A DNA stretch of 64,000 nt from Planctomycetaceae bacterium (lineage in GTDB: Bacteria; Planctomycetota; Phycisphaerae; Sedimentisphaerales; UBA12454), in the NCBI GenBank assembly GCA_021371795.1, contig JAJFVK010000013.1, positions 62,001 through 126,000 on the forward strand. Direction: 5' to 3'. The notes below the pieces were generated by a model. That model did no database searches, was not told where the DNA came from, and saw only the letters and a program-made list of their open reading frames with translations. Positions 17,658-26,659 of the stretch are shown here, piece by piece (positions within the stretch are counted from its first letter, which is position 1; every line of letters starts with the position of its first letter). The translations under genes and the position numbers were made by a program.

Positions 17658-18764
17658 TTAATAACTTAAAATTTTCTTCACAATTACCGCCGCCGCGTCC
17701 GGAGCCGCGATAGCCTCGCATTTTTTACGCATATTTCCGCGTTTTTCATCATTGCTCATAATCTCGCAAAGCACCGGCCACAATTTAGCCGCAGTTTTTT
17801 CCGTATCGCACAAATCATCGACCACCACCGCGCAGCCGGCATCGACGAGAAATTGTGCGTTTTGCTTCTGGTGCATATCCTTATGATAGGGATAAGGCAG
17901 ACAAATCGCAGGCGTACACGACGCCGCGAATTCCGCAACGCTCATCGCCCCCGCCCGGCCGATTACAAGGTCGGCCGCCGCAAGCAAACTCGGCATATCA
18001 TCGCAATAATCCAGTATTTTATGGCTTATTTCGCAATTCCTGTAAAGCGACCGAACCGCGTCATAGTGCGAAATGCCCGCCAGATGGACAATTTGCCAAC
18101 TCGGCTCAAAAATCTCAAGCCTGTCCAAAAGATAGCCTATTGTGTTGTTAACATTAAGTGCACCGCCGGACGCTCCGGTAACAAGAAGAATTTTCTTTTT
18201 CTGGCTCAATCCCAACGATTCAACAATGCCGGCCACATCAAGCTTAAAAAATTCACGTCTTAATGGACAGCCGGTTATAGTTACTTTTTTATTATTTAAT
18301 CCGAAATAATTTTTCGTTTTTGGAAACTGAACAAAAATGTCTTTTGCGTATCGTGCCAGAAAGGTATTGGCTTTTCCCGGTATGGAATCTACATTGAGCA
18401 TTGCCACCGGAATATTCAGACTTTTCGCAGCCAGAACAGGAGCGGTTGAAACAAATCCGCCGACACTGAAGACCATTTTTTCTTCGCTGTTATCTTCGAG
18501 CATTATTTTTCTAACGATTTTTTTCGCCGTGATTACGGATTTGATAAACATTAGAAATTTAATGGGATTAGGCGAAAATCCGCTCACCGGCAGAGGTATG
18601 AATCGATAGCCTGTCGTACCAAGAACGCGAGTGTCTATTGGCCTTTGACTGCAAAAGAATGTGATTTTGCAGTCCGGTTCAACTCTTAAAAGTTCCTGCG
18701 CCACCGCAAGAGCAGGATAAATATGACCGCCGGTGCCGCCGCCGGCAAAATAAATATGCTTCAT
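17658..18764 (-). CDS. murG: MurG, lipid II synthase
   Basis: A 368-residue GT28 glycosyltransferase with the MurG N-terminal loop FAGGGTGGHIYPALAVAQEL and the second Gly-rich loop (VTGASGGALNVNN). The donor-binding GRAGAMSVAEFAA lies near residue 275. It adds GlcNAc to lipid I at the inner face of the cytoplasmic membrane. It lies 87 bases downstream of ftsW, so the organism makes peptidoglycan. The spacer holds an AT-rich intergenic repeat. Confidence 0.96.
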   Translation of the reverse strand: MKHIYFAGGGTGGHIYPALAVAQELLRVEPDCKITFFCSQRPIDTRVLGTTGYRFIPLPVSGFSPNPIKFLMFIKSVITAKKIVRKIMLEDNSEEKMVFSVGGFVSTAPVLAAKSLNIPVAMLNVDSIPGKANTFLARYAKDIFVQFPKTKNYFGLNNKKVTITGCPLRREFFKLDVAGIVESLGLSQKKKILLVTGASGGALNVNNTIGYLLDRLEIFEPSWQIVHLAGISHYDAVRSLYRNCEISHKILDYCDDMPSLLAAADLVIGRAGAMSVAEFAASCTPAICLPYPYHKDMHQKQNAQFLVDAGCAVVVDDLCDTEKTAAKLWPVLCEIMSNDEKRGNMRKKCEAIAAPDAAAVIVKKILSY

Positions 18765-18851
18765 AAAATTACATTTCTAAAAATATAAAATAAAAATTAA
18801 ATTTAATGGGATGTATTCAAATCCTCAATATTAAATCTTCAATTTTAAATA

Positions 18852-20063
18852 TTAAATTGTTTTGTCGCTGTGTCTTGCGACCGCCGCCAGAAATCCCGCT
18901 GCCGTTGCCGTAAGCAAAAGGTGCGTTCCACCCGCGCTGATAAACGGCAGAGCGATACCTTTTGTCGGCAAAAGCTGCGTAACAACTCCGAGATTCACCG
19001 CCGCCTGAAGACAAATCGCCATTGTTATACCAAACGCAAGAAGTTTTCCCAAATCGTCGGGACATCTTTGAATTATTATTATGCCGAGTACCGCAAACGT
19101 CATAAACAGCAGAATAATGATACACGCCCCGACAAATCCGAGTTCTTCTGTTATTATCGCGAAGATAAAATCTGTCGTATCTTCCGGCAAATGTCCGTAC
19201 TTACTGATTCCGCCGCCAAGTCCCTTGCCCAATATCCCGCCGGTTGACACTGCGATTAGTGATTGGCGAATTTGATAACCGCTGGTTTGCGCGGTGTCTT
19301 CACTCGGTTGCGTAAATGATTTCAATCGTTCCATTCGTTCAGGAGAACTGATAATCGCAAACGCGAATACTGCAACAAGCAGAGGTGCAGGAGTTATGAA
19401 ATGCCACCATTTCGCACCGGCTATAAATAAAATCGAAACACTCAACGTCGCTACAAACAAAGCGGTACCGAAATCTTCCTTTAATATAAGAAGAGTAATA
19501 AATCCGACAAGACTCAACAGTGGTACAAACCCCTTGAAGAAACTTTTCAGTTTGTCTCCCATCATCACCACCACACCGGGCAAAAACAATATCAGCGACC
19601 ATTTTGCCAATTCGGATGGCTGGAAGTTCAGCGTTATAGGACCTGCCCCCACCCTCAACCAGCGTCGTGCATTATTCACCTCAATGCCGATTCCCGGAAT
19701 CAATACAGCAATAAGCATCAGAATACTGGCCATTACGAGATAAAATGACGGATTTTTCAGCCAGTCGGACAATCGCCCCTTCCCAAACGACAGTTTGTGA
19801 TAATCAATCAGGCTTACTAATACTGTTACGAAAATCGCCGCGACGAAGAACATCGCCTGCCTGAATTCCGGATAATTGTAAAATTTGCGGAAGTCATAGT
19901 CGGTATCGATACGGGCGCTTGCACTGAAGACAAAAACCGCCCCTATCGCCATCAGCGTTACCGTCAGGCTGACCATCATATTGGCGATGGTACTATTTTC
20001 AATTGTTTTGGTTATATTTTTCTTCACGACAGAAGTTTTATCGGCATTAGCCTTAATAATCAA
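18852..20063 (-). CDS. ftsW: FtsW, SEDS-family peptidoglycan polymerase
   Basis: A 403-residue multi-pass membrane protein of the FtsW/RodA/SpoVE family. It has about ten membrane segments and the conserved C-terminal stretches ITEELGFVGA and GIALPFISAGGTHLL. It polymerises glycan strands at the septum with a partner transpeptidase. The start used is TTG, directly abutting the TGA of the upstream phosphoesterase-PHP gene. No Shine-Dalgarno is clear, and an ATG at residue 29 (19979) would also keep all membrane segments. Adjacency to murG favours FtsW over RodA. Confidence 0.9.
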   Translation of the reverse strand: MIIKANADKTSVVKKNITKTIENSTIANMMVSLTVTLMAIGAVFVFSASARIDTDYDFRKFYNYPEFRQAMFFVAAIFVTVLVSLIDYHKLSFGKGRLSDWLKNPSFYLVMASILMLIAVLIPGIGIEVNNARRWLRVGAGPITLNFQPSELAKWSLILFLPGVVVMMGDKLKSFFKGFVPLLSLVGFITLLILKEDFGTALFVATLSVSILFIAGAKWWHFITPAPLLVAVFAFAIISSPERMERLKSFTQPSEDTAQTSGYQIRQSLIAVSTGGILGKGLGGGISKYGHLPEDTTDFIFAIITEELGFVGACIIILLFMTFAVLGIIIIQRCPDDLGKLLAFGITMAICLQAAVNLGVVTQLLPTKGIALPFISAGGTHLLLTATAAGFLAAVARHSDKTI

Positions 20064-21512
20064 TCACAAAACTACTTTGTTAAAATCCTGTTTTGAAACC
20101 CCCGCTTTTTCGAGCATTTTCAAGTGCGGCCAAAGTTCCCCGAGTTCGTACATATTGTGACAGTCGCTCGAAAGCGAAAGTCTAACGCCTGATTCAACAC
20201 AAAGTTTCGCAAACTCAAATTCCGCTTCCTGACTGTGAAAATTCACTTCCGCAGCGGTGTTATATTGTTTCAATAATTTTATAACCTTCTCATACAAATC
20301 CACCGGCAGCCGGCTGCCATTACGGTGAAACATTCTAAACGGATGCGCAAGAACACTTACGCCACTTTTGAGAATCTCTTCCGTTCTGAACAAATATTCC
20401 TGCTTCACCGCTCCCCAGTCGATTGTCTCTTTCCACATCTCCGCAAGTTTGTGAATCGAGCCTATCAGAAAGCCGACTCTTTGCCTGTCTTCGGGTTTTA
20501 TCATTGCCCTGCCGGCATAATCGAAATCAACTTCAAGCCCGATTGATTTTTTCGGAACGTTATTTTGCTTCATCAAATCAAAATATTGTTCCATCCGGTT
20601 ATGTTTTTTATTTAGCCCGGCAAGACCATTTTTATAACATTCCCCCGTCCAAAAAGGATTATCTTCGAAATAAAGCTGTCCGCTGTGTTCGGTGAAGACA
20701 ACACCTGCCAGCCCCAAATCTTTATATAAATTAAGAATCCGCGCAGCGTCCATATTCTCCGAGCAGTACGCAAGTTGCGTATGCACGTGCCTGTCAACAA
20801 GCCCCAACTCCGACGGCAAACGCATATCATCCGTCGTTACAGAAACCTTATCACCCTCAATTTCCACAATCATATATTTAAACGGCGATACGCTCACCGC
20901 AGGCATCGTAATAAAATTTATTCCATCGGATTGAATATGCCCAAGCCCCTTGTGATAATGACCGGACACAGACATAAAAATCTTGTACTTTTTCATCACG
21001 GCGATGATTTGCTCTGAATTGGTATAAACGTACGGACATTCGCTCATCCCCGGCGGAACTATCGGCACATGCTGAACGCTGACAATCGGCCCGCTGAAAT
21101 TTGCCCGCGCGTTTTTGAACCTCTCAATTTGTTCGTTTGGCCTGCTTGCGCAAAACATCGGCTCTTCTTTATCGTCGAAGACTAAAAACCGAACGCCGGC
21201 CACATCAAGCTGGTCTTTGCATTCAAAAACTTTGTAAAAGTACTCCGTCGAAGGGTCGTGATTGCCGCGAACCGCGATATAAGGACAAGTTAGCTTGCCA
21301 AGAATTTGCTGAAGTTTGACCAGCCAGAGTTTAGCGATTTCGCTGTCGTTCCCATCGACAAAATCTCCGCAGATTATGGCTAAATCGGGTTTTATCCATC
21401 GATTGAACCTGTTAATCGCTCGCAGAAGCAGTATTTCCGCCATATCGCCGCGAATGTCTGGATTATCTGCCTTGCACGGTGCGTGAATATCAGATATTAT
21501 TGTAATTTTCAT
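20064..21512 (-). CDS. Metallophosphoesterase fused to a PHP-domain hydrolase
   Basis: A 482-residue two-domain protein. Residues 1-235 are a calcineurin-like phosphoesterase (SDIHAP, CGDFVDGND, GNHD and SGHYHKG metal motifs). Residues 238-482 are a PHP domain (DRHVHTQLAYCSEN, EHSG, LEVDF, LAHPFR and SDCHN). Both sets of metal ligands look intact. PHP domains include phosphoesterases such as histidinol-phosphate and trinucleotide phosphatases. The substrate here is unknown. It is the first gene of the ftsW-murG operon and abuts ftsW without a gap. Confidence 0.82.
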   Translation of the reverse strand: MKITIISDIHAPCKADNPDIRGDMAEILLLRAINRFNRWIKPDLAIICGDFVDGNDSEIAKLWLVKLQQILGKLTCPYIAVRGNHDPSTEYFYKVFECKDQLDVAGVRFLVFDDKEEPMFCASRPNEQIERFKNARANFSGPIVSVQHVPIVPPGMSECPYVYTNSEQIIAVMKKYKIFMSVSGHYHKGLGHIQSDGINFITMPAVSVSPFKYMIVEIEGDKVSVTTDDMRLPSELGLVDRHVHTQLAYCSENMDAARILNLYKDLGLAGVVFTEHSGQLYFEDNPFWTGECYKNGLAGLNKKHNRMEQYFDLMKQNNVPKKSIGLEVDFDYAGRAMIKPEDRQRVGFLIGSIHKLAEMWKETIDWGAVKQEYLFRTEEILKSGVSVLAHPFRMFHRNGSRLPVDLYEKVIKLLKQYNTAAEVNFHSQEAEFEFAKLCVESGVRLSLSSDCHNMYELGELWPHLKMLEKAGVSKQDFNKVVL

Positions 21513-21629
21513 TTTTATATCTATAATGCCCGAACTTATTTAAATTTAAAACTGTATTATAAAATAGTCTCGACTGAAAGTCGAATCCTGAATTTTGAAT
21601 TTTAATTTTTGATTTTTAATTTTTTGTTA

Positions 21630-22127
21630 ATGCCAATAACTCCTTATCATTTTGGACCATCCGGACTAATCGGCTATGTCTTTCGCAAGTGGCTCGACTT
21701 TCCGGTCTTTGTACTCGCCAACGTCGTTGTTGACCTTGAGGTTTTGCTCATTGGATATTTCCACCTCGGCTGGCCATACCATCGTTATGCGCATACTCTG
21801 CTCGGCGGCGCGGTGGTCGGACTGTTATGGGGAGTCGTTGCGTATTTTATTCAGCCGATTTTGAAATGGGGTATGCACATTATCAGGATAAATTACACGC
21901 CGACATTTAAAAGGATGTTAATCTCCGGCGTGCTTGGCGTTTGGCTGCACGTTTTGGTGGACGCGATTTATCATTATGACGTGAAAATCTTTTGGCCGTT
22001 CCCGAAAAATATCCTTTGGCGGATAATCTATCAGGAGCAGGTTAAAATGATTTGCCTGATATGCCTCGGCGTTTTCGCCGTGCTTTATATGTTGCCGACG
22101 TTCAAACAATTCTTAAAAAAACGATAA
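21630..22127 (+). CDS. Membrane protein, YdjM-like putative metal-dependent hydrolase
   Basis: About 165 residues from the ATG of MPITPYHFGPSGLIG. It has four or five membrane segments with conserved histidines in PYHFGP and HRYAHTLLGG, and an LHVLVDAIYHYD motif. This pattern resembles membrane-bound metal-dependent hydrolases of the YdjM type. The function is unknown. The start is preceded by an A/T-only repeat tract (21595-21629) with no Shine-Dalgarno. An in-frame TTG lies seven codons upstream. Confidence 0.6.
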   Translation: MPITPYHFGPSGLIGYVFRKWLDFPVFVLANVVVDLEVLLIGYFHLGWPYHRYAHTLLGGAVVGLLWGVVAYFIQPILKWGMHIIRINYTPTFKRMLISGVLGVWLHVLVDAIYHYDVKIFWPFPKNILWRIIYQEQVKMICLICLGVFAVLYMLPTFKQFLKKR

Positions 22128-22153
22128 AAAAACTTTGAAAACTCAATATCTTG

Positions 22154-22195
22154 TAGGGTGGGCTTTGGCGAAGCCATCCTGTGGACAGCCCACGC
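22154..22195. repeat. Intergenic hairpin GTAGGGTGGGCT...AGCCCACGC
   Basis: TGTAGGGTGGGCT and AGCCCACG pair around an inner TTGGCGAAGCC stem. Elements of this type are dispersed in many bacterial genomes. The rest of the spacer 22128-22372 holds an AT-rich repeat and a degenerate family C palindrome near 22236-22258. Confidence 0.6.
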
Positions 22196-22337
22196 AGTAG
22201 TGTTAGTTAATATATCAAATATTAAAAATCAAAGCTTGTCCTCGCGCAGGCGGGGATTGTGGAAGGCCTTCGACCAACTATTTAATTTTTACATTGTCAT
22301 TTTGCATTTTGATATTTGATATTTGATTTAATTATCA

Positions 22338-22362
22338 AATCTTCAATCTACAATCTTCAATT
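22338..22362. repeat. 25-bp direct repeat, copy 1 (downstream of the zinc-ribbon gene)
   Basis: A 25-base sequence beginning AATCTTCAATCTACAATCTT occurs identically at 23159-23183. The two copies flank the zinc-ribbon gene 22373-23086 as direct repeats. Confidence 0.8.
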
Positions 22363-22372
22363 TTAAATTTTT

Positions 22373-23086
22373 CTACTTCTCCACCGGCGTCAAAACAACC
22401 TTCACCGTCTCGTCTTTATATACAACTTCTTTTTCGCCGTCGTATTCTACCGTTTTCACAAAAACCTTGGTTTTATCTTCGCCAGGAATAGTGATGTTGA
22501 AATTATAGAGTTCCTCGCCGCCATCTTCGCCGGTAAATTCCCATTTTACGATTACCGGTTTTCCGATTGGTGATGGGCATTCTATTTGGCCTGTTATTTC
22601 ATTATCATCATGAAGCTGTTCTTTAACAAACAGCGGCAGTGTGCAATTATTATTCGGGTCACCGTCAACATAAACAACCTGTACAACTCCTGCGATTTCA
22701 GGCAGTTTGCTTTCTTCCTGCATTTTCAATTTCTTATGAATTGAAACGGTTGAAGCCGAATTGAAAATCAAAAGTACGCCGACAAGCGTTAAAAGTATCG
22801 CCAGTCCAGTCGAAGACACCGCGATACCCGCAATAGCGAAACCTTTGCCCTTGAGTTGTCCGCCGGATTTGTTGATCCTGTTCAGCGCGATAAGTCCGAA
22901 CACAAGTCCGAGTATCCAGACGATTCCAAAAACCCCGAGAAACGGAAAGCAGCTTACGCTCAATATCATTGAGGTAATCGCCATACCGCTGGTCTTGATT
23001 GGCTTACTATATACAAACACTCCGCCGCAGCTTTGGCATATCCCTGCGTTTTCAAGATTATCTGCACCGCATTTTTGACAATACAT
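22373..23086 (-). CDS. Zinc-ribbon membrane protein with DUF4190-like region
   Basis: About 237 residues from the ATG after GGAGG (the start MYCQKCGADN). A four-cysteine zinc ribbon (CQKC...CQSC) occupies residues 2-24. Two membrane segments around 40-70 and 80-115 follow, with the Gly-rich LVFGLIALNRI...GKGFAIAGI pattern of DUF4190. A 120-residue extracytoplasmic beta domain ends the protein. The function is unknown. It lies alone, flanked by identical 25-bp direct repeats. Confidence 0.7.
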   Translation of the reverse strand: MYCQKCGADNLENAGICQSCGGVFVYSKPIKTSGMAITSMILSVSCFPFLGVFGIVWILGLVFGLIALNRINKSGGQLKGKGFAIAGIAVSSTGLAILLTLVGVLLIFNSASTVSIHKKLKMQEESKLPEIAGVVQVVYVDGDPNNNCTLPLFVKEQLHDDNEITGQIECPSPIGKPVIVKWEFTGEDGGEELYNFNITIPGEDKTKVFVKTVEYDGEKEVVYKDETVKVVLTPVEK

Positions 23087-23158
23087 AATGACCTCCATTT
23101 AAGAATGAAGATTAAAGAATTGAAGATTGTGATAAATCTCCCATTGAAGTTATTTTTC

Positions 23159-23183
23159 AATCTTCAATCTACAATCTTCAATT
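23159..23183. repeat. 25-bp direct repeat, copy 2 (upstream of the zinc-ribbon gene)
   Basis: Identical to 22338-22362. An inverted 14-base piece (GAATTGAAGATTGT) lies at 23117-23130, so the spacer can also form a stem. Confidence 0.8.
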
Positions 23184-23210
23184 ATAAACCCAAACCCTTT
23201 TTATTCAACC

Positions 23211-25853
23211 TTATTGTTTTTTGAGAAATTCCCTGATTTCCGTCAGCAAATTAATCGCCTGAATCGGCGTGAGATTATTTACATCAAGGCTCTTGATTCT
23301 TTCGAGTACATCTTTCTCTTTCTGGTCGAAAAGCATACCCTCTTGCGGTTCTTTTGTCCGCTGTTTTGTTAGTTTTTCGCCGCCGGCCTCTTTTTGGAAG
23401 GTATTTTCGAGTTCTGCCAGAATTTCCTTACTGCGTTCGAGGATAGTTTTCGGAATACCCGCAAGTTTCGCCACGTGAATACCGTAGCTCTTATCAGTTC
23501 CGCCTGCGACAATTTTGTGCAGGAACACAACTTCGTCCATCCATTCACGAACGGCTACGTTGCAGTTTTTGACATTGACCAAAAGTTCCGCAAGAGCCGT
23601 CAATTCGTGATAATGCGTCGCGAACAGCGTCCTGCATTTGAGATGATTTGCGATATGTTCGGTGATCGCCCAGGCAAGTGAAAGCCCGTCATATGTGCTC
23701 GTGCCTCTGCCAACCTCATCGAGAATGACTAATGATTTATCCGTCGCATTATTTACGATATTGGCTGTTTCAGTCATCTCAACCATAAACGTCGATTGCC
23801 CGCGCACGATTTCATCCGAAGCGCCGACACGTGTAAATATCCTGTCAGCCAAACCGATTACCGCCTGCTTTGCCGGAATAAAACTTCCCGTCTGCGCAAG
23901 CAAAACAAGTAATGCGGTCTGCCGAATGAAAGTGCTTTTACCGCTCATATTCGGGCCGGTGATAATCATAACATCGCCTGTGGTGAGCGAAGTCGAACCA
24001 TCTTTATTACCACTTCCAAGTTCTACGTCATTCGGCACAAACTCGCTGCCAAGAATATCCGCAAGCACCGGATGCTTACCGTCAACGATAACCAGCTCTT
24101 TGCCGTTTGTCATTTTAGGCCGCGTATAACCGTGAGAAACCGCCAGATGCGAAAAGGCTGAAATACAGTCGATAGTCGCGACAATTTCCGCCAATGCCAT
24201 AATCTTCTGAATAAATCCGCAGCACTGCACGCGAAGCTGCTCGAAAATTTTCTGTTCTAACTCAAGACTTTTCTCGCCTGCGGTTAAAATTTTCTCTTCG
24301 TATTTTTTCAATTCATCGGTAATGTACCGCTCGGCGTTTTTGATTGTCTGTTTGCGAACATAATCGGCAGGCGCTTTATCGGAATTAGAATTTGATATTT
24401 CGATATAATATCCAAAAACGCTGTTGAACCCGACTTTGAGATTGGCAATGCCTGTGCGTTCAATTTCCCGCTGCTGATACTGCGCAAGAAACGACCTGGC
24501 ATCTTTTGAAATATTTTTAAGCTCGTCAAGTTCGGCGTTGAATCCTGCTTTTATAACGCCTCCGTCGCGCAAATGCGTCGGACACTCCGGCTCGATTGCG
24601 GATTCGAGTAACGCCGCAAACTCCTGCATCGTATCGCAGTTTTTCGCAAGCCGGATAAAAATATCGGAACTCAAACCCGCGATGTTTTGCTTTAATGGCT
24701 CTGCTTTTTTCAAACTCTGCGCAAGAGCGAGCATATCCCGCGGCCCTGCCCGCAGCGTACTGATTCGCGCGACGATTCTTTCGAGGTCTGCGAATTTTTT
24801 CAAAATCCCGCGTATTTCTTCGAGCGAACTTTTCTTATCGATTAATTCTTCAACGCCGTCCTGCCGCAGTTCGATTGCACCCAAATCGCACAAAGGCATA
24901 CAAATCCACTGCCGAAACATCCTGCCGCCCATTCCCGTCAGCGTCCGGTCAATCGTCTCGACAAGCGAGCCTTTTCCGCCGCGGATTGTTGAAAGCACCT
25001 CAAGACTCCGCAGCGTTACCTGGTCGATTTGCAGATATTTTTTCTGCTCGACTAATTTTATACCTGAAATATGCCCCAGCGCGGTCTTTTGCGTTTCTTT
25101 GAGATATTCGATAATCGCACCGGCAGGACTTATGATACTGCTGTCGTCTTTTATGCCGAAGCCTTCGAGCGTCCTTGTATTAAAATGTCCGGTGAGCCGT
25201 TTAAAAGCGTCGTAAGGCTCAAAATACCAGCTTGGCCGGTAAGTTATCGCGGTACTGCCGCAGCGTTCGATTTGCGAGGCGAGTTTTTTTATTTCTTCGC
25301 TGAAAAGTTCGCCGCGTGCATCCGGCAAAATACATTCCGCAGGCGCAATTCTTAAAATTTCATCTACTACCGCACTTTCCGGAATCGTCCGCGCGAAAAA
25401 TTGCCCTGTCGAAATATCAACCCAGCTTATTGCTGCGGTTTTGGAATTGAGTCCAACCGCGCAGAGAAAATTATTTTGCTTTTCCTCCAGCAGCATATCA
25501 TCGGTCAGCGTGCCGGGCGTAATGATTCGAATGACATCACGTTTTACAACACCCTGTGCAAATTTTGGATTTTCGATTTGTTCGCAGACGGCCACTTTGT
25601 AGCCTGCTTTAATCATTTTCTTCAGATAGCTGTCAACCGCGTGAAAAGGCATCCCCGCCAGCGGAACAGGATTTTCGCCTTTGCTTCTGCTGGTTAGTGT
25701 AAGCCCGCAGACCTGCGAACAGATTTGCGCGTCTTTATAGAATGTCTCATAGAAATCTCCCATCCTGAAAAACAAAATACAGTCGGGATACTTCTTCTTG
25801 AACGTATCGTATTGCCTCATCGCAGGCGTTAATTTTTCCGGTTGTTGTGTCAT
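23211..25853 (-). CDS. mutS: DNA mismatch repair protein MutS
   Basis: An 880-residue full-length MutS. The mismatch-recognition FYE motif is in RMGDFYETFYKDA near residue 34. The ATPase has Walker A TGPNMSGKSTFIRQ, Walker B LDEVGRGTSTYDGLSLAW and FATHYHEL. The connector, lever and clamp regions have normal length. It recognises mispairs and recruits MutL, which is not in this window. No operon partner is visible. Confidence 0.97.
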   Translation of the reverse strand: MTQQPEKLTPAMRQYDTFKKKYPDCILFFRMGDFYETFYKDAQICSQVCGLTLTSRSKGENPVPLAGMPFHAVDSYLKKMIKAGYKVAVCEQIENPKFAQGVVKRDVIRIITPGTLTDDMLLEEKQNNFLCAVGLNSKTAAISWVDISTGQFFARTIPESAVVDEILRIAPAECILPDARGELFSEEIKKLASQIERCGSTAITYRPSWYFEPYDAFKRLTGHFNTRTLEGFGIKDDSSIISPAGAIIEYLKETQKTALGHISGIKLVEQKKYLQIDQVTLRSLEVLSTIRGGKGSLVETIDRTLTGMGGRMFRQWICMPLCDLGAIELRQDGVEELIDKKSSLEEIRGILKKFADLERIVARISTLRAGPRDMLALAQSLKKAEPLKQNIAGLSSDIFIRLAKNCDTMQEFAALLESAIEPECPTHLRDGGVIKAGFNAELDELKNISKDARSFLAQYQQREIERTGIANLKVGFNSVFGYYIEISNSNSDKAPADYVRKQTIKNAERYITDELKKYEEKILTAGEKSLELEQKIFEQLRVQCCGFIQKIMALAEIVATIDCISAFSHLAVSHGYTRPKMTNGKELVIVDGKHPVLADILGSEFVPNDVELGSGNKDGSTSLTTGDVMIITGPNMSGKSTFIRQTALLVLLAQTGSFIPAKQAVIGLADRIFTRVGASDEIVRGQSTFMVEMTETANIVNNATDKSLVILDEVGRGTSTYDGLSLAWAITEHIANHLKCRTLFATHYHELTALAELLVNVKNCNVAVREWMDEVVFLHKIVAGGTDKSYGIHVAKLAGIPKTILERSKEILAELENTFQKEAGGEKLTKQRTKEPQEGMLFDQKEKDVLERIKSLDVNNLTPIQAINLLTEIREFLKKQ

Positions 25854-25897
25854 AGTCGGGTATTATACAAAAATACTGTCTTTTAACAATACCCAAC

Positions 25898-25925
25898 AAA
25901 AAAAGCCCTCATCACAAGGGCTTTT
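25898..25925 (-). terminator. Intrinsic terminator of the PEP-CTERM gene
   Basis: On the minus strand AGCCCT-TGTGATG-AGGGCT is followed by TTTTTTT. It lies about 30 bases after the PEP-CTERM gene and just upstream of mutS, separating the two units. Confidence 0.85.
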
Positions 25926-25951
25926 GATATTTTTGAATATTTGGAAAGGAA

Positions 25952-26554
25952 TTACATTCTTTTTCTTCGCAGCAAAGCAGCACCCATACCAATCAAGCAA
26001 ATTGTTGCTGGTTCCGGTATAACCTCACAGCCATAACAAACTGCCTGTACCTGCGTTCCATCTTCAAGGACAACTCCACCGCGATAAGTATCTTCTTCCG
26101 CAAGCGAAATCGTGCAATCTTCTGACACTGTAAATGTACACAAAACACCGCTTGCCAGTGGAGCATTTTCGTCATCATAATACCCCGAACCAAATTCAAG
26201 CGTAATGCCATTTGTGCCTATACCGCCTGATGAGCCTGGATCCATAGGATCAGCCAAAGGATCACCAAAATCTATCACAGTTCCATCGGGACCAATATTT
26301 ATTGTTGCCGGATAAATCCCATATCCCGGATTCGATGCCGTAGATTCACCGGTATGATAATTACCAATTGCCAGAAAAACACCATCACTTGCATAAATAT
26401 TTAGCGCAAAAGCCCGAACAAGTGAAGATTCGCTTGATGCGTCGTAGCTTAACTGTACAATGTGATTTCCGAGATCCTGACAGGAAATGACTACCGTACC
26501 AAATGAAAATGATGCTGACAAAAAAATGACAAGTAAACAAAGTGCCTTCTTCAA
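25952..26554 (-). CDS. PEP-CTERM anchored secreted protein
   Basis: About 200 residues. A Sec signal peptide (KKALCLLVIFLSASFSFG) and a beta-rich body are followed by the C-terminal sorting signal VIPEPATICLIGMGAALLRR. This signal is recognised by exosortase, which is not in this window. I chose a TTG start at 26554 because GGAAGAG stands just before it and the protein then begins directly with its signal peptide. Another TTG six codons upstream would lie in the Shine-Dalgarno. The body (GTVVISCQDLGNHIVQLSYDA) resembles surface proteins common in this class. Confidence 0.8.
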   Translation of the reverse strand: MKKALCLLVIFLSASFSFGTVVISCQDLGNHIVQLSYDASSESSLVRAFALNIYASDGVFLAIGNYHTGESTASNPGYGIYPATINIGPDGTVIDFGDPLADPMDPGSSGGIGTNGITLEFGSGYYDDENAPLASGVLCTFTVSEDCTISLAEEDTYRGGVVLEDGTQVQAVCYGCEVIPEPATICLIGMGAALLRRKRM

Positions 26555-26659
26555 TTTCTCTTCCTTTCCCAAAGTATCTAAAATTGTAAATAGTTAAGAT
26601 ATATTATACAAAATTCCACTCTTTTGTCAATAAATATACCTTTAAAAACCATAAGTACT

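Noticed and set aside
24538-25215. 225-codon plus-strand frame
   Set aside because: Antisense to mutS. Its Ser/Ile-rich composition is what complement of a biased gene produces.
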